From the NCBI RefSeq assembly GCF_003478035.1, contig NZ_QUEP01000003.1:186001-250000 (forward strand): a stretch of 64,000 nucleotides of DNA, given 5' to 3'. Below, one piece after another: positions 9,366 to 17,399 of the stretch. Under the pieces are notes generated by a model. It was not told where the DNA came from. It was given only the letters and a program-made list of their open reading frames with translations, and did no database searches. The first letter of the stretch is position 1. Each line of letters starts with the position of its first letter. The stretch is from Clostridium sp. OF03-18AA. GTDB taxonomy: Bacteria; Bacillota; Clostridia; Lachnospirales; Lachnospiraceae. Made by a program: the position numbers and the translations under genes.

Positions 9366-9425
9366 AAAAGACCTTTCGAAACAGATATTTTTTATAAAAT
9401 GATCTGCTCTCGAAAGGTCTTTTTT
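9366..9425. terminator. Bidirectional terminator between MATE gene and prfA
   Basis: Fifteen-bp perfect stem AAAAAGACCTTTCGA/TCGAAAGGTCTTTTT lies between the two convergent stop codons, with A- and U-tracts suiting both strands. Confidence 0.92.
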
Positions 9426-9430
9426 ATCTC

Positions 9431-10504
9431 TTAGTTCTCGCTCATCTTCGCAAGCTTCGCCGCCTGGTCAGCCGCGATCAGGCTGTCAATCAGCTCCTGG
9501 AGATCGCCGTCCATGATTGCGTCGATCTTGTAGAGTGTCAGCTTGATCCGGTGGTCGGTCACACGTCCCTGCGGGAAGTTGTAGGTACGGATCTTCTCGG
9601 AACGGTCGCCGGTACCGATCTGGCTGCGGCGCTCCTCCGCCTCCTCATTCTGGCGTCTCTCAAGCTCCATATCGTATAACTTGGAACGCAGTAAGCGGAA
9701 TGCTTTCTCCTTGTTCTGCAGCTGGGACTTCTCCGTCTGGCTGTAGATCACGATTCCGGTCGGGATATGGGTCAGACGAACCGCAGAGTCTGTGGTGTTG
9801 ACACACTGTCCGCCGTTACCGGACGCACGCATGACATCGATACGGATATCTTTGTCATCGATCACAACATCGAACTCCTCTGCCTCCGGCATGATTGCAA
9901 CCGTCGCAGTGGACGTATGGATTCTTCCTCCGGACTCGGTCTCCGGGACACGCTGTACACGGTGAACACCGCTCTCGTATTTTAACTTGGAGTACGCGCC
10001 ATGACCGGTGATCATGAACTCGACTTCCTTCATGCCGCCGATCCCGCTCTCGCTGACGTTGATCATCTCTGTCTTCCAGTGCTGGCTCTCCGCGTAATGC
10101 ACATACATGCGGTATAACTCGGAAGCGAATAACGCTGCCTCGTCTCCGCCTGCACCGGCACGGATCTCAACAATAACGTTTTTCTCATCGTTCGGGTCCT
10201 TCGGGAGAAGCAGGATCTTTAACTCCTGTTCCAGCTCCTCGATCCTCTTCTTCGCGTCGGCAAGCTCTTCCTTCGCAAGTTCCTTCATCTCCTCGTCGCT
10301 CTCCTCGTCGAGAAGTGCCAGGCTGTCCTCGACATCCTGTTTCGCCTGCTTGTACTGCTTGTACGCATCAACGATCGGTGCCAGATCAGCCTGTTCTTTC
10401 ATCAGCTTGCGGAATCTTCTCTGGTCCTCCGCCACCGACGGGTTGTTTAACTCCAGCATCAGTTCCTCATAATGCCGTAGCATATCATCCAAACGGTCAA
10501 ACAT
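9431..10504 (-). CDS. prfA: Peptide chain release factor 1
   Basis: Recognises UAA and UAG stop codons and triggers peptide release. The GGQ hydrolysis motif is in [15 protein letters not shown] and the decoding-domain segment in [18 protein letters not shown]. Length (357) is normal. It is the last gene of rpmE-DUF1385-prmC-prfA and starts 12 bases after prmC with its own GGAGG. Its neighbour PrmC methylates the glutamine of the GGQ motif, so the pair is functionally linked. Confidence 0.97.
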   Translation of the reverse strand: MFDRLDDMLRHYEELMLELNNPSVAEDQRRFRKLMKEQADLAPIVDAYKQYKQAKQDVEDSLALLDEESDEEMKELAKEELADAKKRIEELEQELKILLLPKDPNDEKNVIVEIRAGAGGDEAALFASELYRMYVHYAESQHWKTEMINVSESGIGGMKEVEFMITGHGAYSKLKYESGVHRVQRVPETESGGRIHTSTATVAIMPEAEEFDVVIDDKDIRIDVMRASGNGGQCVNTTDSAVRLTHIPTGIVIYSQTEKSQLQNKEKAFRLLRSKLYDMELERRQNEEAEERRSQIGTGDRSEKIRTYNFPQGRVTDHRIKLTLYKIDAIMDGDLQELIDSLIAADQAAKLAKMSEN

Positions 10505-10516
10505 TGATATACCTCC

Positions 10517-11692
10517 TCATACACCTGCAGCCTGCCAGGTTCCGCACACGACGCGGTCCTTTCCCGGCAGATCCTTGATCACTTTTGTATCCTGAAAACC
10601 ATGGGCATCCAACAGTTCCTTCACTGCGGCTCCCTGGTCATATCCGATCTCAAAATATACATGTCCGCCCGGCGTCAGATGCTTTCCGCACTCTTCTGCC
10701 AGGATCCTGTAAAAATAAAGTCCGTCCGCGGTTCCGTCCAATGCGCCCCGCGGCTCATGGTCCCGCACTTCCGGTTCCAGCTCCTCGATCACAGCGCTGG
10801 GAATGTAGGGCGGGTTGGAGACGATCACATCGAACTTCTCCGACGGCTGGAATGCGTGGAACATGTCCGTACGGCGGAAATTTACTGTCTCCGAAGAGTT
10901 GCTTATATCTAATGCTCCAGATAACTTGGAATTTGCAAAATTATCATATTTATTTTGACTGTCTGATAAATTTTGCCAATTTTGTTCTGGAGTGTCAGCA
11001 CAGTTTTTGACGCTGACCAGCTCAGTATCTCTGTCCATCCCTAAGATATCTTCCGCATTTTTCTTTGCGACCTTCAGCGCTTTCTCCGAAATATCCGCAC
11101 CTTCCACATGCCGATATCCACCGAGTTTTTTCAAGCTGATCGCAATGCACCCGGAGCCGGTACACATGTCAAGAATGGAACAATTCCTGTCTTTCTGCTC
11201 GTTCAATACAAGCTCCACCAGTGTCTCCGTATCCTGTCTCGGGATCAGCACATGCTCATTCACGAAAAATGAGAGTCCCATGAACTCCTGCTGTCCGATG
11301 ATCTGCTGGAGCGGGATGTGGGATGCGCGCTTCTTTAACGCCGCGTCGTAGGCGTCCAGCTTCTGCTTCAGAGGATCCGGGTTCTCTTCTGAGCTATTTC
11401 CACATTTCACACGATCAGCACTATGTTCCGGCACACTTTTCCCCTGCGCTGCACGATCCGTGATCCGGTCTCTCGCACACATAAAGTACTGTGCCCTGGA
11501 GATCCCGAAGATCTGCTCAAACAGGTACCAGGAGTCGAGATCTGCCTCTGCGATCCCGGCGTCCTTTAAAACCTGCTTTCCGTAATTCAGGACATCAACC
11601 CAGATTTTTAATGAATCTCGGGACGTCGCCAGGCTCTCGTTTTCTGCGGTCTGCCCACAGCTGTCCGCCATGTTTTTTATGTGCTCACTCAT
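10517..11692 (-). CDS. prmC: Release-factor glutamine methyltransferase with two extra segments
   Basis: Methylates the GGQ glutamine of release factors using S-adenosylmethionine. The SAM-binding LDMCTGSGCIAISL (about 174-187) and catalytic NPPY (293-296) are intact. At 391 residues it is about 100 longer than usual. The excess is mainly two hydrophilic low-complexity stretches, at about 76-107 (after the N-terminal helical domain) and about 229-268 (between two methyltransferase strands). The second is encoded by locally AT-rich DNA (10,890-11,000), unlike its surroundings. The ATG overlaps the upstream DUF1385 stop by ATGA, which fixes the start and suggests translational coupling. Confidence 0.93.
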   Translation of the reverse strand: MSEHIKNMADSCGQTAENESLATSRDSLKIWVDVLNYGKQVLKDAGIAEADLDSWYLFEQIFGISRAQYFMCARDRITDRAAQGKSVPEHSADRVKCGNSSEENPDPLKQKLDAYDAALKKRASHIPLQQIIGQQEFMGLSFFVNEHVLIPRQDTETLVELVLNEQKDRNCSILDMCTGSGCIAISLKKLGGYRHVEGADISEKALKVAKKNAEDILGMDRDTELVSVKNCADTPEQNWQNLSDSQNKYDNFANSKLSGALDISNSSETVNFRRTDMFHAFQPSEKFDVIVSNPPYIPSAVIEELEPEVRDHEPRGALDGTADGLYFYRILAEECGKHLTPGGHVYFEIGYDQGAAVKELLDAHGFQDTKVIKDLPGKDRVVCGTWQAAGV

Positions 11693-12690
11693 GCCGTGAT
11701 CTCCTGCGCATTCTCTCCGCTCCGGCCTTCCTTTTCGAAGTATCCGTCCGGATACTGCTCCGGGAAATTCTCTTCCAGATATTTCTTCCAGTCAAACACT
11801 GCCTCCACCGCAGCGATCGCCACCTCGATCATCGAATCGTCCGGCTCCTTCGTCGTAAGTCCCTGCATCCACATGCCCGGGCGGCTGACGATGTCCATGA
11901 TCTTCGAGTTGCTCGTTCCCGCAAGGCGGAGAACCTCATAGGAAACGCCTGCGATCACCGGGATCAGAACGATACGGCTGACGATGCGCAGCCAGATCGT
12001 GTCCACGCGGATCACCATGAAAAACAGGATACTGATCACCATGACGATCAGAAGGAAGCTCGTTCCGCAGCGCTTGTGCTCCTTGGAGCTCTTTCTGACG
12101 TTTTCCACGTTGAGCACGAGTCCATGCTCCAGACAGTTGATGCATTTATGTTCTGACCCGTGGTACATGAACGTCCGCTTGATGTCATTCATTCGGGAGA
12201 TCACTTTGATATATGTGATAAAGATCCCGATCCGGATACAGCCCTCAAGGATTGCCATCACAGTCTCAGAGTGGATAAATTTCCGGAAAATCCCCGCGAT
12301 CAGGAGCGGAAGCACCATAAAGATCGCAATCGCCATCAGGACGGAGAATACCATCACCGCCGACATGACGATGTTGTCCACTTTTTCGCCAAATGTATCG
12401 ATTAAAAATTTCTCGAACTTTCCCGGTTCCTCATCTTCCTCGTCGTCCTCAAAAAAGCTGGCCGACCAGGTCAGCGATCTCATTCCCAGGATCATGGAGT
12501 CCGCGAAATTAAAGATTCCTCTCACAAACGGCAGGGAGAAAAACTTTACTTTTTCAGTCATACTCACATAGGTATCTTTTTTTACGACGATCTCACCATC
12601 CGGCTTTCTGACAGCCGTGGCATAATTGTCCTTATTCTTCATCATGATACCTTCTAATACTGCCTGTCCCCCGATACCGGAATATTTCAA
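11689..12690 (-). CDS. DUF1385 membrane protein (YqhQ-like)
   Basis: A 333-residue conserved protein of the DUF1385 family, identified by GIGGQAVLEGIMMKN at the start, the FVRGIFNFADSMILGMRSL segment and MYHGSEHKCINCLEHG with its conserved His and Cys residues. Three or four hydrophobic segments indicate a membrane location. The biochemical role is unknown. It sits between rpmE and prmC, a position common for this family in Clostridia, and its stop overlaps the prmC start by four bases. Confidence 0.9.
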   Translation of the reverse strand: MKYSGIGGQAVLEGIMMKNKDNYATAVRKPDGEIVVKKDTYVSMTEKVKFFSLPFVRGIFNFADSMILGMRSLTWSASFFEDDEEDEEPGKFEKFLIDTFGEKVDNIVMSAVMVFSVLMAIAIFMVLPLLIAGIFRKFIHSETVMAILEGCIRIGIFITYIKVISRMNDIKRTFMYHGSEHKCINCLEHGLVLNVENVRKSSKEHKRCGTSFLLIVMVISILFFMVIRVDTIWLRIVSRIVLIPVIAGVSYEVLRLAGTSNSKIMDIVSRPGMWMQGLTTKEPDDSMIEVAIAAVEAVFDWKKYLEENFPEQYPDGYFEKEGRSGENAQEITA

Positions 12691-12894
12691 GATTTTACCT
12701 CCATATATGTCTCATAGTGTCATACCAGAATCGCTCCGCACTGCGTGCTCCCGCGATTCTCCACAAACATTCACAATCCGCTCATTTTTCTTACGAAAAA
12801 TGGCTGCTTGTTCATGTTTGTGCGGGAATCAAAGATAAAAAATCCCCTGCAAGCAAGCTTGCGTTGATTTTTTCTCCTTGATTCCCTGTATGAC

Positions 12895-12935
12895 AAAAAA
12901 GGCTGAGTTTTCAGAGTTATCCAAAAGCTCAACCT
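12895..12935 (-). terminator. rpmE terminator / operon attenuator
   Basis: On the minus strand an eight-bp stem (AGGTTGAG/CTCAGCCT, one wobble) is followed by TTTTTT about 15 bases after the rpmE stop. Because the downstream genes share the strand, it may stop most rpmE transcripts while some read into DUF1385-prmC-prfA. Confidence 0.7.
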
Positions 12936-12950
12936 TTCACTAATCAAACC

Positions 12951-13169
12951 TTATTTGTCTGTTTTCATACCATACTTACGGTTGAACATCTCGATACGTC
13001 CGCGAGCGGAAGCAGCCTTCTGCTGACCAGTATAGAATGAATGGCATTTGGAACAGATTTCTACGTGAATGTCTTTCTTGGTAGAACCAGTTACAAATTC
13101 ATTACCGCAGTTGCAAACGACCTTGGCCTGATAGTAATTTGGGTGGATTCCCTGTTTCATGATTTTCAC
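12951..13169 (-). CDS. rpmE: 50S ribosomal protein L31, zinc-binding form
   Basis: Large-subunit ribosomal protein L31, 72 residues. It begins [20 protein letters not shown] and has two cysteine pairs, CNCG and [13 protein letters not shown], marking the zinc-binding (C+) type. It is preceded by AGGTG at suitable spacing and by a near-consensus promoter about 90 bp upstream. Zn-binding L31 is often paired in genomes with a zinc-free paralogue used in zinc starvation; none is in this window. Confidence 0.96.
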   Translation of the reverse strand: MKIMKQGIHPNYYQAKVVCNCGNEFVTGSTKKDIHVEICSKCHSFYTGQQKAASARGRIEMFNRKYGMKTDK

Positions 13170-13268
13170 CTCTTTATAATTTTTGGTACATGACTGACAG
13201 TCACGTTACGTTAATAAAATGATACAGCTTTTCAGCCATATATCCTGTTCCGCCAGAACAGCTTCATA

Positions 13269-13297
13269 ATTATAGCATATCCATATGGTGAATGCAA
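13269..13297 (-). promoter_or_regulatory. rpmE promoter
   Basis: On the minus strand TTGCAT (13292-13297) and TATAAT (13269-13274) are 17 bp apart, a near-consensus housekeeping promoter. The roughly 90-nt leader downstream contains a CTGTTC/GAACAG hairpin that could be an L31-type autoregulatory leader. Confidence 0.75.
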
Positions 13298-13384
13298 GAG
13301 TATTTTCCGGGTTTTTTCAGGATTTTTGCGGGTTATCCACAGCCGTTTTTATCTTTGCTGAAGTTTTCCACATGTTTCTCCGTT

Positions 13385-13792
13385 TTATAGAATTTCCGGA
13401 AGTTTTTTCACTGTATTCTCAAAATCATAAAACAGATCAATATATCGTTCCACGATCCTGTCACAATATGTCTTCACGACTTCCCCATCGTAATCATGAG
13501 TCAGCTCATTCCGGACCTTCAGCATCTCCATCCACTCTTCGTCCGAGATCAGCTCTGCTTTATATGCTTCCCGCAGCACTTCCCGTGGAGAACCGGCCAC
13601 AAATCCGGTGATCGCATAATACTCAATCAGGATATCCTTCATGACTTTCCATGCCAGATCAAACGTGATGCTGAATTTTGCGCTCGTCCCGCTCAAAACA
13701 AAAGAATCGGAAAGGTCTCTTTCTCTTGCCTCCGCCAATGCGTCCAGTGAATTGCAGAACGACACAAACCGTCTTTTAAATTTTTCTCCCAT
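13385..13792 (-). CDS. hepT: HepT-like toxin (HEPN / nucleotidyltransferase substrate-binding family)
   Basis: All-helical 135-residue protein of the HI0074/HepT group. The HEPN ribonuclease motif RX4HXY is exact in VRNELTHDY (about residues 92-100). In characterised HepT-MntA (type VII) systems this motif cuts RNA, and its tyrosine is modified by the MntA partner to neutralise it. The gene follows mntA and overlaps it by 17 bp, so the two are translated together. Role as a toxin is inferred from family and arrangement; RNA cleavage cannot be shown from sequence. Confidence 0.82.
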   Translation of the reverse strand: MGEKFKRRFVSFCNSLDALAEARERDLSDSFVLSGTSAKFSITFDLAWKVMKDILIEYYAITGFVAGSPREVLREAYKAELISDEEWMEMLKVRNELTHDYDGEVVKTYCDRIVERYIDLFYDFENTVKKLPEIL

Positions 13793-14054
13793 ATTCCCTG
13801 ATATCCTCCAATAACAGTTGATTCCTGCATGTGTCCATATTCAGAAGGTCCACACTGTAAAGGGTTGGCAATTCCTCGATCTTTTCTGCGAGCAGGTCAA
13901 AATTTTCCACCCCGCTGACCGCAATATCAATATCACTGCGCTCTCTGGCCGTTCCTTTTGCCCTGGAACCGTATAAGATCACTTCTTTTGCATGGAAACT
14001 CCGGCAAATTTTCGCCGTCTCCCGGATCACTTCATCAACTTTCACTGTTTTCAC
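13776..14054 (-). CDS. mntA: MntA-like nucleotidyltransferase antitoxin
   Basis: Minimal nucleotidyltransferase of 92 residues. The MNT signature GS-X10-DXD is complete (YGSRAKGTARERSDIDIAV, about residues 27-45). Family members transfer AMP from ATP to the tyrosine of the HepT RX4HXY motif, which is present in the overlapping next gene. The start codon used is GTG at 14054 with only a weak ribosome site, which would keep expression low. Confidence 0.82.
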   Translation of the reverse strand: MKTVKVDEVIRETAKICRSFHAKEVILYGSRAKGTARERSDIDIAVSGVENFDLLAEKIEELPTLYSVDLLNMDTCRNQLLLEDIREYGRKI

Positions 14055-14248
14055 CTGTTTCTGATCACATCGTCATGATCTCTTTTCCTGAAGTATACCA
14101 CAAACGCGAGGTGGAAAAAAGCAAAAACAGACTTCAGATTCGTTACAGTTCCAATCCTCAGTCTGTTTTCATATGTTTCTGCTCAGCTTTTGTAGCTTTA
14201 TTTTGTGTAATAAAGGAATCTTGTTTTTTGTCGGACCGTTGCAGAACT

Positions 14249-14625
14249 TTACATTTCTGCAACAACTTCCATCTCAATATTTACGCCATGATGAATCTGG
14301 CTTACACCATATACTGCACGGGCGGGGTGTGATCTCCAAAGAATTCGCCATACACCCTGTTGACTTCTTTCCAAAAACTCATATCCTTAAGATAAATGCG
14401 GCACATCACTACATGTGTTTTATCAATTCCTGCAGACTCCAAAATATGAGAAATTCTTGTGAGGCACATGTTGACCTCTGCTTCGATTCCACCTTCCGGG
14501 GCTTTTCCCGTAAATGGATCTGCTGATGTCTGACCAGATATATATATATTTTCTGAAAATCAGTCTGCGCCTGAAAACCATATTGGCTTTCGCCGCAATA
14601 AAAAAATCCATAACCCGCATATACT
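14249..14625 (-). pseudogene. Broken RidA-family gene
   Basis: Minus-strand translation gives RidA-like pieces in different frames: an N-terminal stub with FFIAAKANMVF, then SGQTSADPFTGKAPEGG, EAEVNMCLTRISHILESAG and NRVYGEFFGDHTP, and after a one-base frame change PARAVYGVSQIHHG and NIEMEVVAEM ending at 14249. RidA proteins hydrolyse reactive enamine/imine intermediates. There are at least two lesions: a disrupted stretch with six AT repeats (about 14,537-14,548), where the sequence between the stub and SGQTS is out of frame, and a probable single-base deletion in the ACCCCGCCC run near 14,330. No intact frame restores the protein, so I call a recent pseudogene. Confidence 0.8.
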
Positions 14626-14741
14626 GGATTATGGATTTCCGACCGTAGCACCGAAAACAGCGCCCTATCGTATTTACTTTTTCAGATATTTCTTACGAGA
14701 ATGTATTCTGGCAAATTTCTGTTGCTGCGTCAATGTTGTTT

Positions 14742-15674
14742 TTACTTGCTTATGCGCTTCTCCAAACCATGTGTCAGAAAAAATTCCTCAAACACATCCG
14801 CAGCAAGGCAGACTGTTTCCATACAGCGGATATCTTCTTTTTTATATTGTTTTACAAGTTCCAAACATTCCGTACTTCCAAGTTTTTCTTCAAACCGTTT
14901 CACATAATCCGCGCATGTTTCTTTGAATCCCTCAGTCGCATGTGCACGCATCTTCACAACCAGCCGTCCCAATGCTGCCATCGCTCCACAAAGAGCACCA
15001 CAGGATGATCCACACCCCATTCCGCCTCCAAATGCGCTGACCAGATGAAAGTCTGCTTCCTCTAAACCAAGCTGATACTCCTCATCAATACAGCGAAGAA
15101 TTGTTTCTGCGCAATTATAATCCTGTTCCAAATAGTATTTTCTGACTTTATCTCTCAGCATAGGTATCTCCTCCTGTTTTAAATTCTTATATTTCTTCTC
15201 TTCTAAGCCCAATTCCCCATGAAAATATCTCAGTGTAGAAAAAGCATAGCGTCGTTCGAATTCTTTTGTATGTAATTTTTTATTACCTTTTCTATCTGCA
15301 ACATATTCATCTATAAATTGTATAACAGAATCTATAACTTTTCCAATATTACGAACCAGTTCCCGGTATTCATCCTGATCAATAACCGAACTCTCTTCAC
15401 TTATGTATTCCGTTTTTGTAATAATAACACATTTCGCATAGTCCAGACCAGAATGATGCTTCTTTGATCTTTCTGACATTTTAAAATGATATGCATATTC
15501 ATGATGAATTTCCGTTCTAAACGGAACACTGATCCAATACCCGCGATTCTGAATCATAAGACATGTATATGGCCGATCTTTTTTACTAAGGATCTCCTCA
15601 TATATTTTCTGTGGATAGTCCTCATAAAATTTGCTGCTCAATTTTTTTATATAAAACTTTGTTGAATTCTGCAT
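14742..15674 (-). CDS. Type III toxin (ToxN/AbiQ/TenpN-like) in frame with a C_GCAxxG_C_C protein
   Basis: A single 310-codon frame with two unrelated halves. Residues 1 to about 157 look like the endoribonuclease toxin of type III toxin-antitoxin systems: KFYIKKLSSKFYEDY, RPYTCLMIQNRGYWISVPF, HHSGLDYAKCVIITKTEYI and the usual C-terminal FSTLRYFHGELGL. Residues 172-310 match the C_GCAxxG_C_C family: QDYNCAETILRC, then GGGMGCGSSCGALCGAM, a cysteine-rich putative redox or metal-binding protein. No stop separates them, but a strong AGGAGG sits before Met172 (15161), so the second half may also be made alone as 139 residues. Two 52-nt repeats and a hairpin lie directly upstream, the standard type III antitoxin arrangement. 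Confidence 0.8.
   Translation of the reverse strand: MQNSTKFYIKKLSSKFYEDYPQKIYEEILSKKDRPYTCLMIQNRGYWISVPFRTEIHHEYAYHFKMSERSKKHHSGLDYAKCVIITKTEYISEESSVIDQDEYRELVRNIGKVIDSVIQFIDEYVADRKGNKKLHTKEFERRYAFSTLRYFHGELGLEEKKYKNLKQEEIPMLRDKVRKYYLEQDYNCAETILRCIDEEYQLGLEEADFHLVSAFGGGMGCGSSCGALCGAMAALGRLVVKMRAHATEGFKETCADYVKRFEEKLGSTECLELVKQYKKEDIRCMETVCLAADVFEEFFLTHGLEKRISK
15159..15175 (-). promoter_or_regulatory. Internal ribosome-binding site inside the toxin fusion
   Basis: Reading the minus strand, AGGAGG (15170-15175) is eight bases before ATG (15161-15159), codon 172 of the fused frame. This would start a 139-residue C_GCAxxG_C_C protein on its own and suggests the two halves were once, or still are, separate cistrons. 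Confidence 0.7.
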
Positions 15675-15714
15675 AACAGGAGACCCCTTAGAAAATCAGA
15701 TTCATGGTAGAAAC

Positions 15715-15745
15715 GGGAAGGATTTCTCCTCCCCGTCAAAAAGAC
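15715..15745 (-). terminator. Hairpin between antitoxin repeats and toxin
   Basis: On the minus strand ACGGGgAGGA and TCCTtCCCGT pair around a GAAA loop, followed by TTCT. Its position between repeats and toxin matches the leaky terminator of type III systems, which sets the RNA-to-toxin ratio. Confidence 0.65.
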
Positions 15746-15748
15746 TCT

Positions 15749-15852
15749 TCGCTCGGTCAATTTTTATTTTACCGACGAGTCAGAACCGTCACTCGTCTCA
15801 TCACTCGGTCAGTTTTTATTTTACCGACGAGTCAGAACCGTCACTCGTCTCA
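15749..15852 (-). ncRNA. Type III antitoxin RNA: two 52-nt tandem repeats
   Basis: Two direct copies (15749-15800, 15801-15852) differ at about two positions. Read on the minus strand each has GACGAGT and ACTCGTC as a perfect 7-bp hairpin, followed by CGGT and ACCG segments able to pair across the unit boundary, a layout that allows a pseudoknot. A TATACT -10 lies just upstream (15885-15890, minus strand). In known systems each unit is cut by the toxin and the released RNA inhibits it. Repeat number and period are read from the sequence; antitoxin function is inferred from context. Confidence 0.75.
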
Positions 15853-15992
15853 TCTGCGAAGAAAAGATTAATTCTTTCATAGATAGTATAGGGGATTCCC
15901 AATAAAAAAACTATTCGCATTTTTACCAAAAATCAGCATGTAATTTTTTGATGTGTGATTCTGTCCAGCGTACACGGATTCTCTTCCCACAC

Positions 15993-17084
15993 TCATCCTT
16001 CCAGCTTCCTTCCACCCGACAAGATTCTCCACAGACCCGGTGCAAACCTTACAAGGAATTTCGCCAGCACGTAGGATACACAGACAGCGATCGCCGGAAG
16101 CAGAAAATAAATAAACAGCGCAATTCCTGCGGCTGCCGGCGTTCCGGAAACATGACCGGTCAGAAGTGCCGCACCTTTGTTTACAAACCGTACAACGACA
16201 AAATGGATCGCATACAGGAACATACTCTGGCGCATCCAGGGGCGGACTTTTGGAAGGCGGATTCCGCAGGCAAACGCCCAGCATGTCATCGGGACAGCCA
16301 TCCGGTAAAAGCAGGTCCAGAGAACATCTGCGCCCGGAGTCATCATCCGGCGGTAACAGAATACGGAAATTATGACTCCGGCCACGCTCTCCGCCATGCA
16401 GCGGTTCCTCATGGCTTCTTCCACCATACTTCTCTCCACCAGCCCGCGCCGGTGAACCGCAAAGTATGCCGCAACGGAGTAATAGAGCAGCGCGTCCGTA
16501 TTCGGATGGCGCATATCCAGATGAAGATGCACCGCAAACACAAGCGCGATGATCCAGAAAAGTCCAACCGCCCGGTTCTTCACAAGTGCGTAGATCACCG
16601 GAGATGCGATGATCAGGAAAATCAGCTGATACAGATACCAGAAGATCGGCGCGTAAGCATACCGCGATATCGCCCGCCAGATCTCCTGCACCGTAAACGG
16701 GATCACATCACGTCCCACCACCGACTGCATGGCGAGAAGCCGCGATGCCGCCATATATCCCAGATAATAGATGATATTCCAGACCACATAGGGAACCAGA
16801 ACGCTGAATCCCCGGCTCTTCCACTTTCCTGGAAGCTTGTCCCAGGAAAAGTTCCTAAAAAACAGGTAGGAAGACAGCAGGAAAAAGCCCGGAACAGCAA
16901 TCTGTCCCAGTCCCACCGATACAAAATTTTCGATCTGATCCGCAAGAATCCAGATGCTATCCTGCGCACCGCCCGAAAACAGATCCACATTATAAGAATG
17001 GACCCAGATCACAAATATACTGAATACGAACATCAGCCATGATATCTGGGCATGAAATCGTTTTTCCCCGCCGCCTGTCTCCAT
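15993..17084 (-). CDS. Acyltransferase-3-family membrane protein
   Basis: A 363-residue polytopic protein of the acyltransferase-3 family, which transfers acetyl or other acyl groups to cell-surface glycans. It has about ten hydrophobic segments and the family N-terminus, including IFVIWVHSYNVDLF with the conserved membrane-facing histidine, and FFLLSSYLFFRNF. The start was set at the ATG 17084 because GGAGA lies just upstream; the longer frame uses GTG. It stands alone, divergent from the next gene. Substrate unknown. Confidence 0.78.
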   Translation of the reverse strand: METGGGEKRFHAQISWLMFVFSIFVIWVHSYNVDLFSGGAQDSIWILADQIENFVSVGLGQIAVPGFFLLSSYLFFRNFSWDKLPGKWKSRGFSVLVPYVVWNIIYYLGYMAASRLLAMQSVVGRDVIPFTVQEIWRAISRYAYAPIFWYLYQLIFLIIASPVIYALVKNRAVGLFWIIALVFAVHLHLDMRHPNTDALLYYSVAAYFAVHRRGLVERSMVEEAMRNRCMAESVAGVIISVFCYRRMMTPGADVLWTCFYRMAVPMTCWAFACGIRLPKVRPWMRQSMFLYAIHFVVVRFVNKGAALLTGHVSGTPAAAGIALFIYFLLPAIAVCVSYVLAKFLVRFAPGLWRILSGGRKLEG

Positions 17085-17399
17085 ACGCACTCTCCGAAGT
17101 TTTCTTTTATCTTACCATATCCCATGCGACATTTCCAGTAACTGTTCCTTCAGGACATACATTTGCCATGCTGATCAGAAAAAAGATACTATGCTCTGCT
17201 GTTTTTATCAGCAACCCATGCATGCCTGCATTTTATTTGACATTCTCCGAAATTCGCACTAATATTTAGCTCAGTGTAAGTACTTCGAAACACAGCATTA
17301 TATTTTCGACTTATAGTGTATTTTTATATTGTATACACTTCAAAATACGATATCACATTTTACAGATGCCTCTATTTTGAAAGAAGGTTCTTCATTTTT
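17085..17399. other. Divergent intergenic region
   Basis: Separates the acyltransferase (minus) from the YwaF-like gene (plus). AT-rich with several TATA-like stretches around 17,290-17,350 but no promoter pair I can call with confidence, and no small gene seen. Confidence 0.3.

Noticed and set aside
14409..14651. Intact small protein in the RidA region
   Set aside because: The frames there are pieces of the broken RidA gene.
15749..15852. CRISPR array
   Set aside because: Only two directly adjoining copies with no distinct spacers and no cas genes; a type III antitoxin RNA explains the position and folding.
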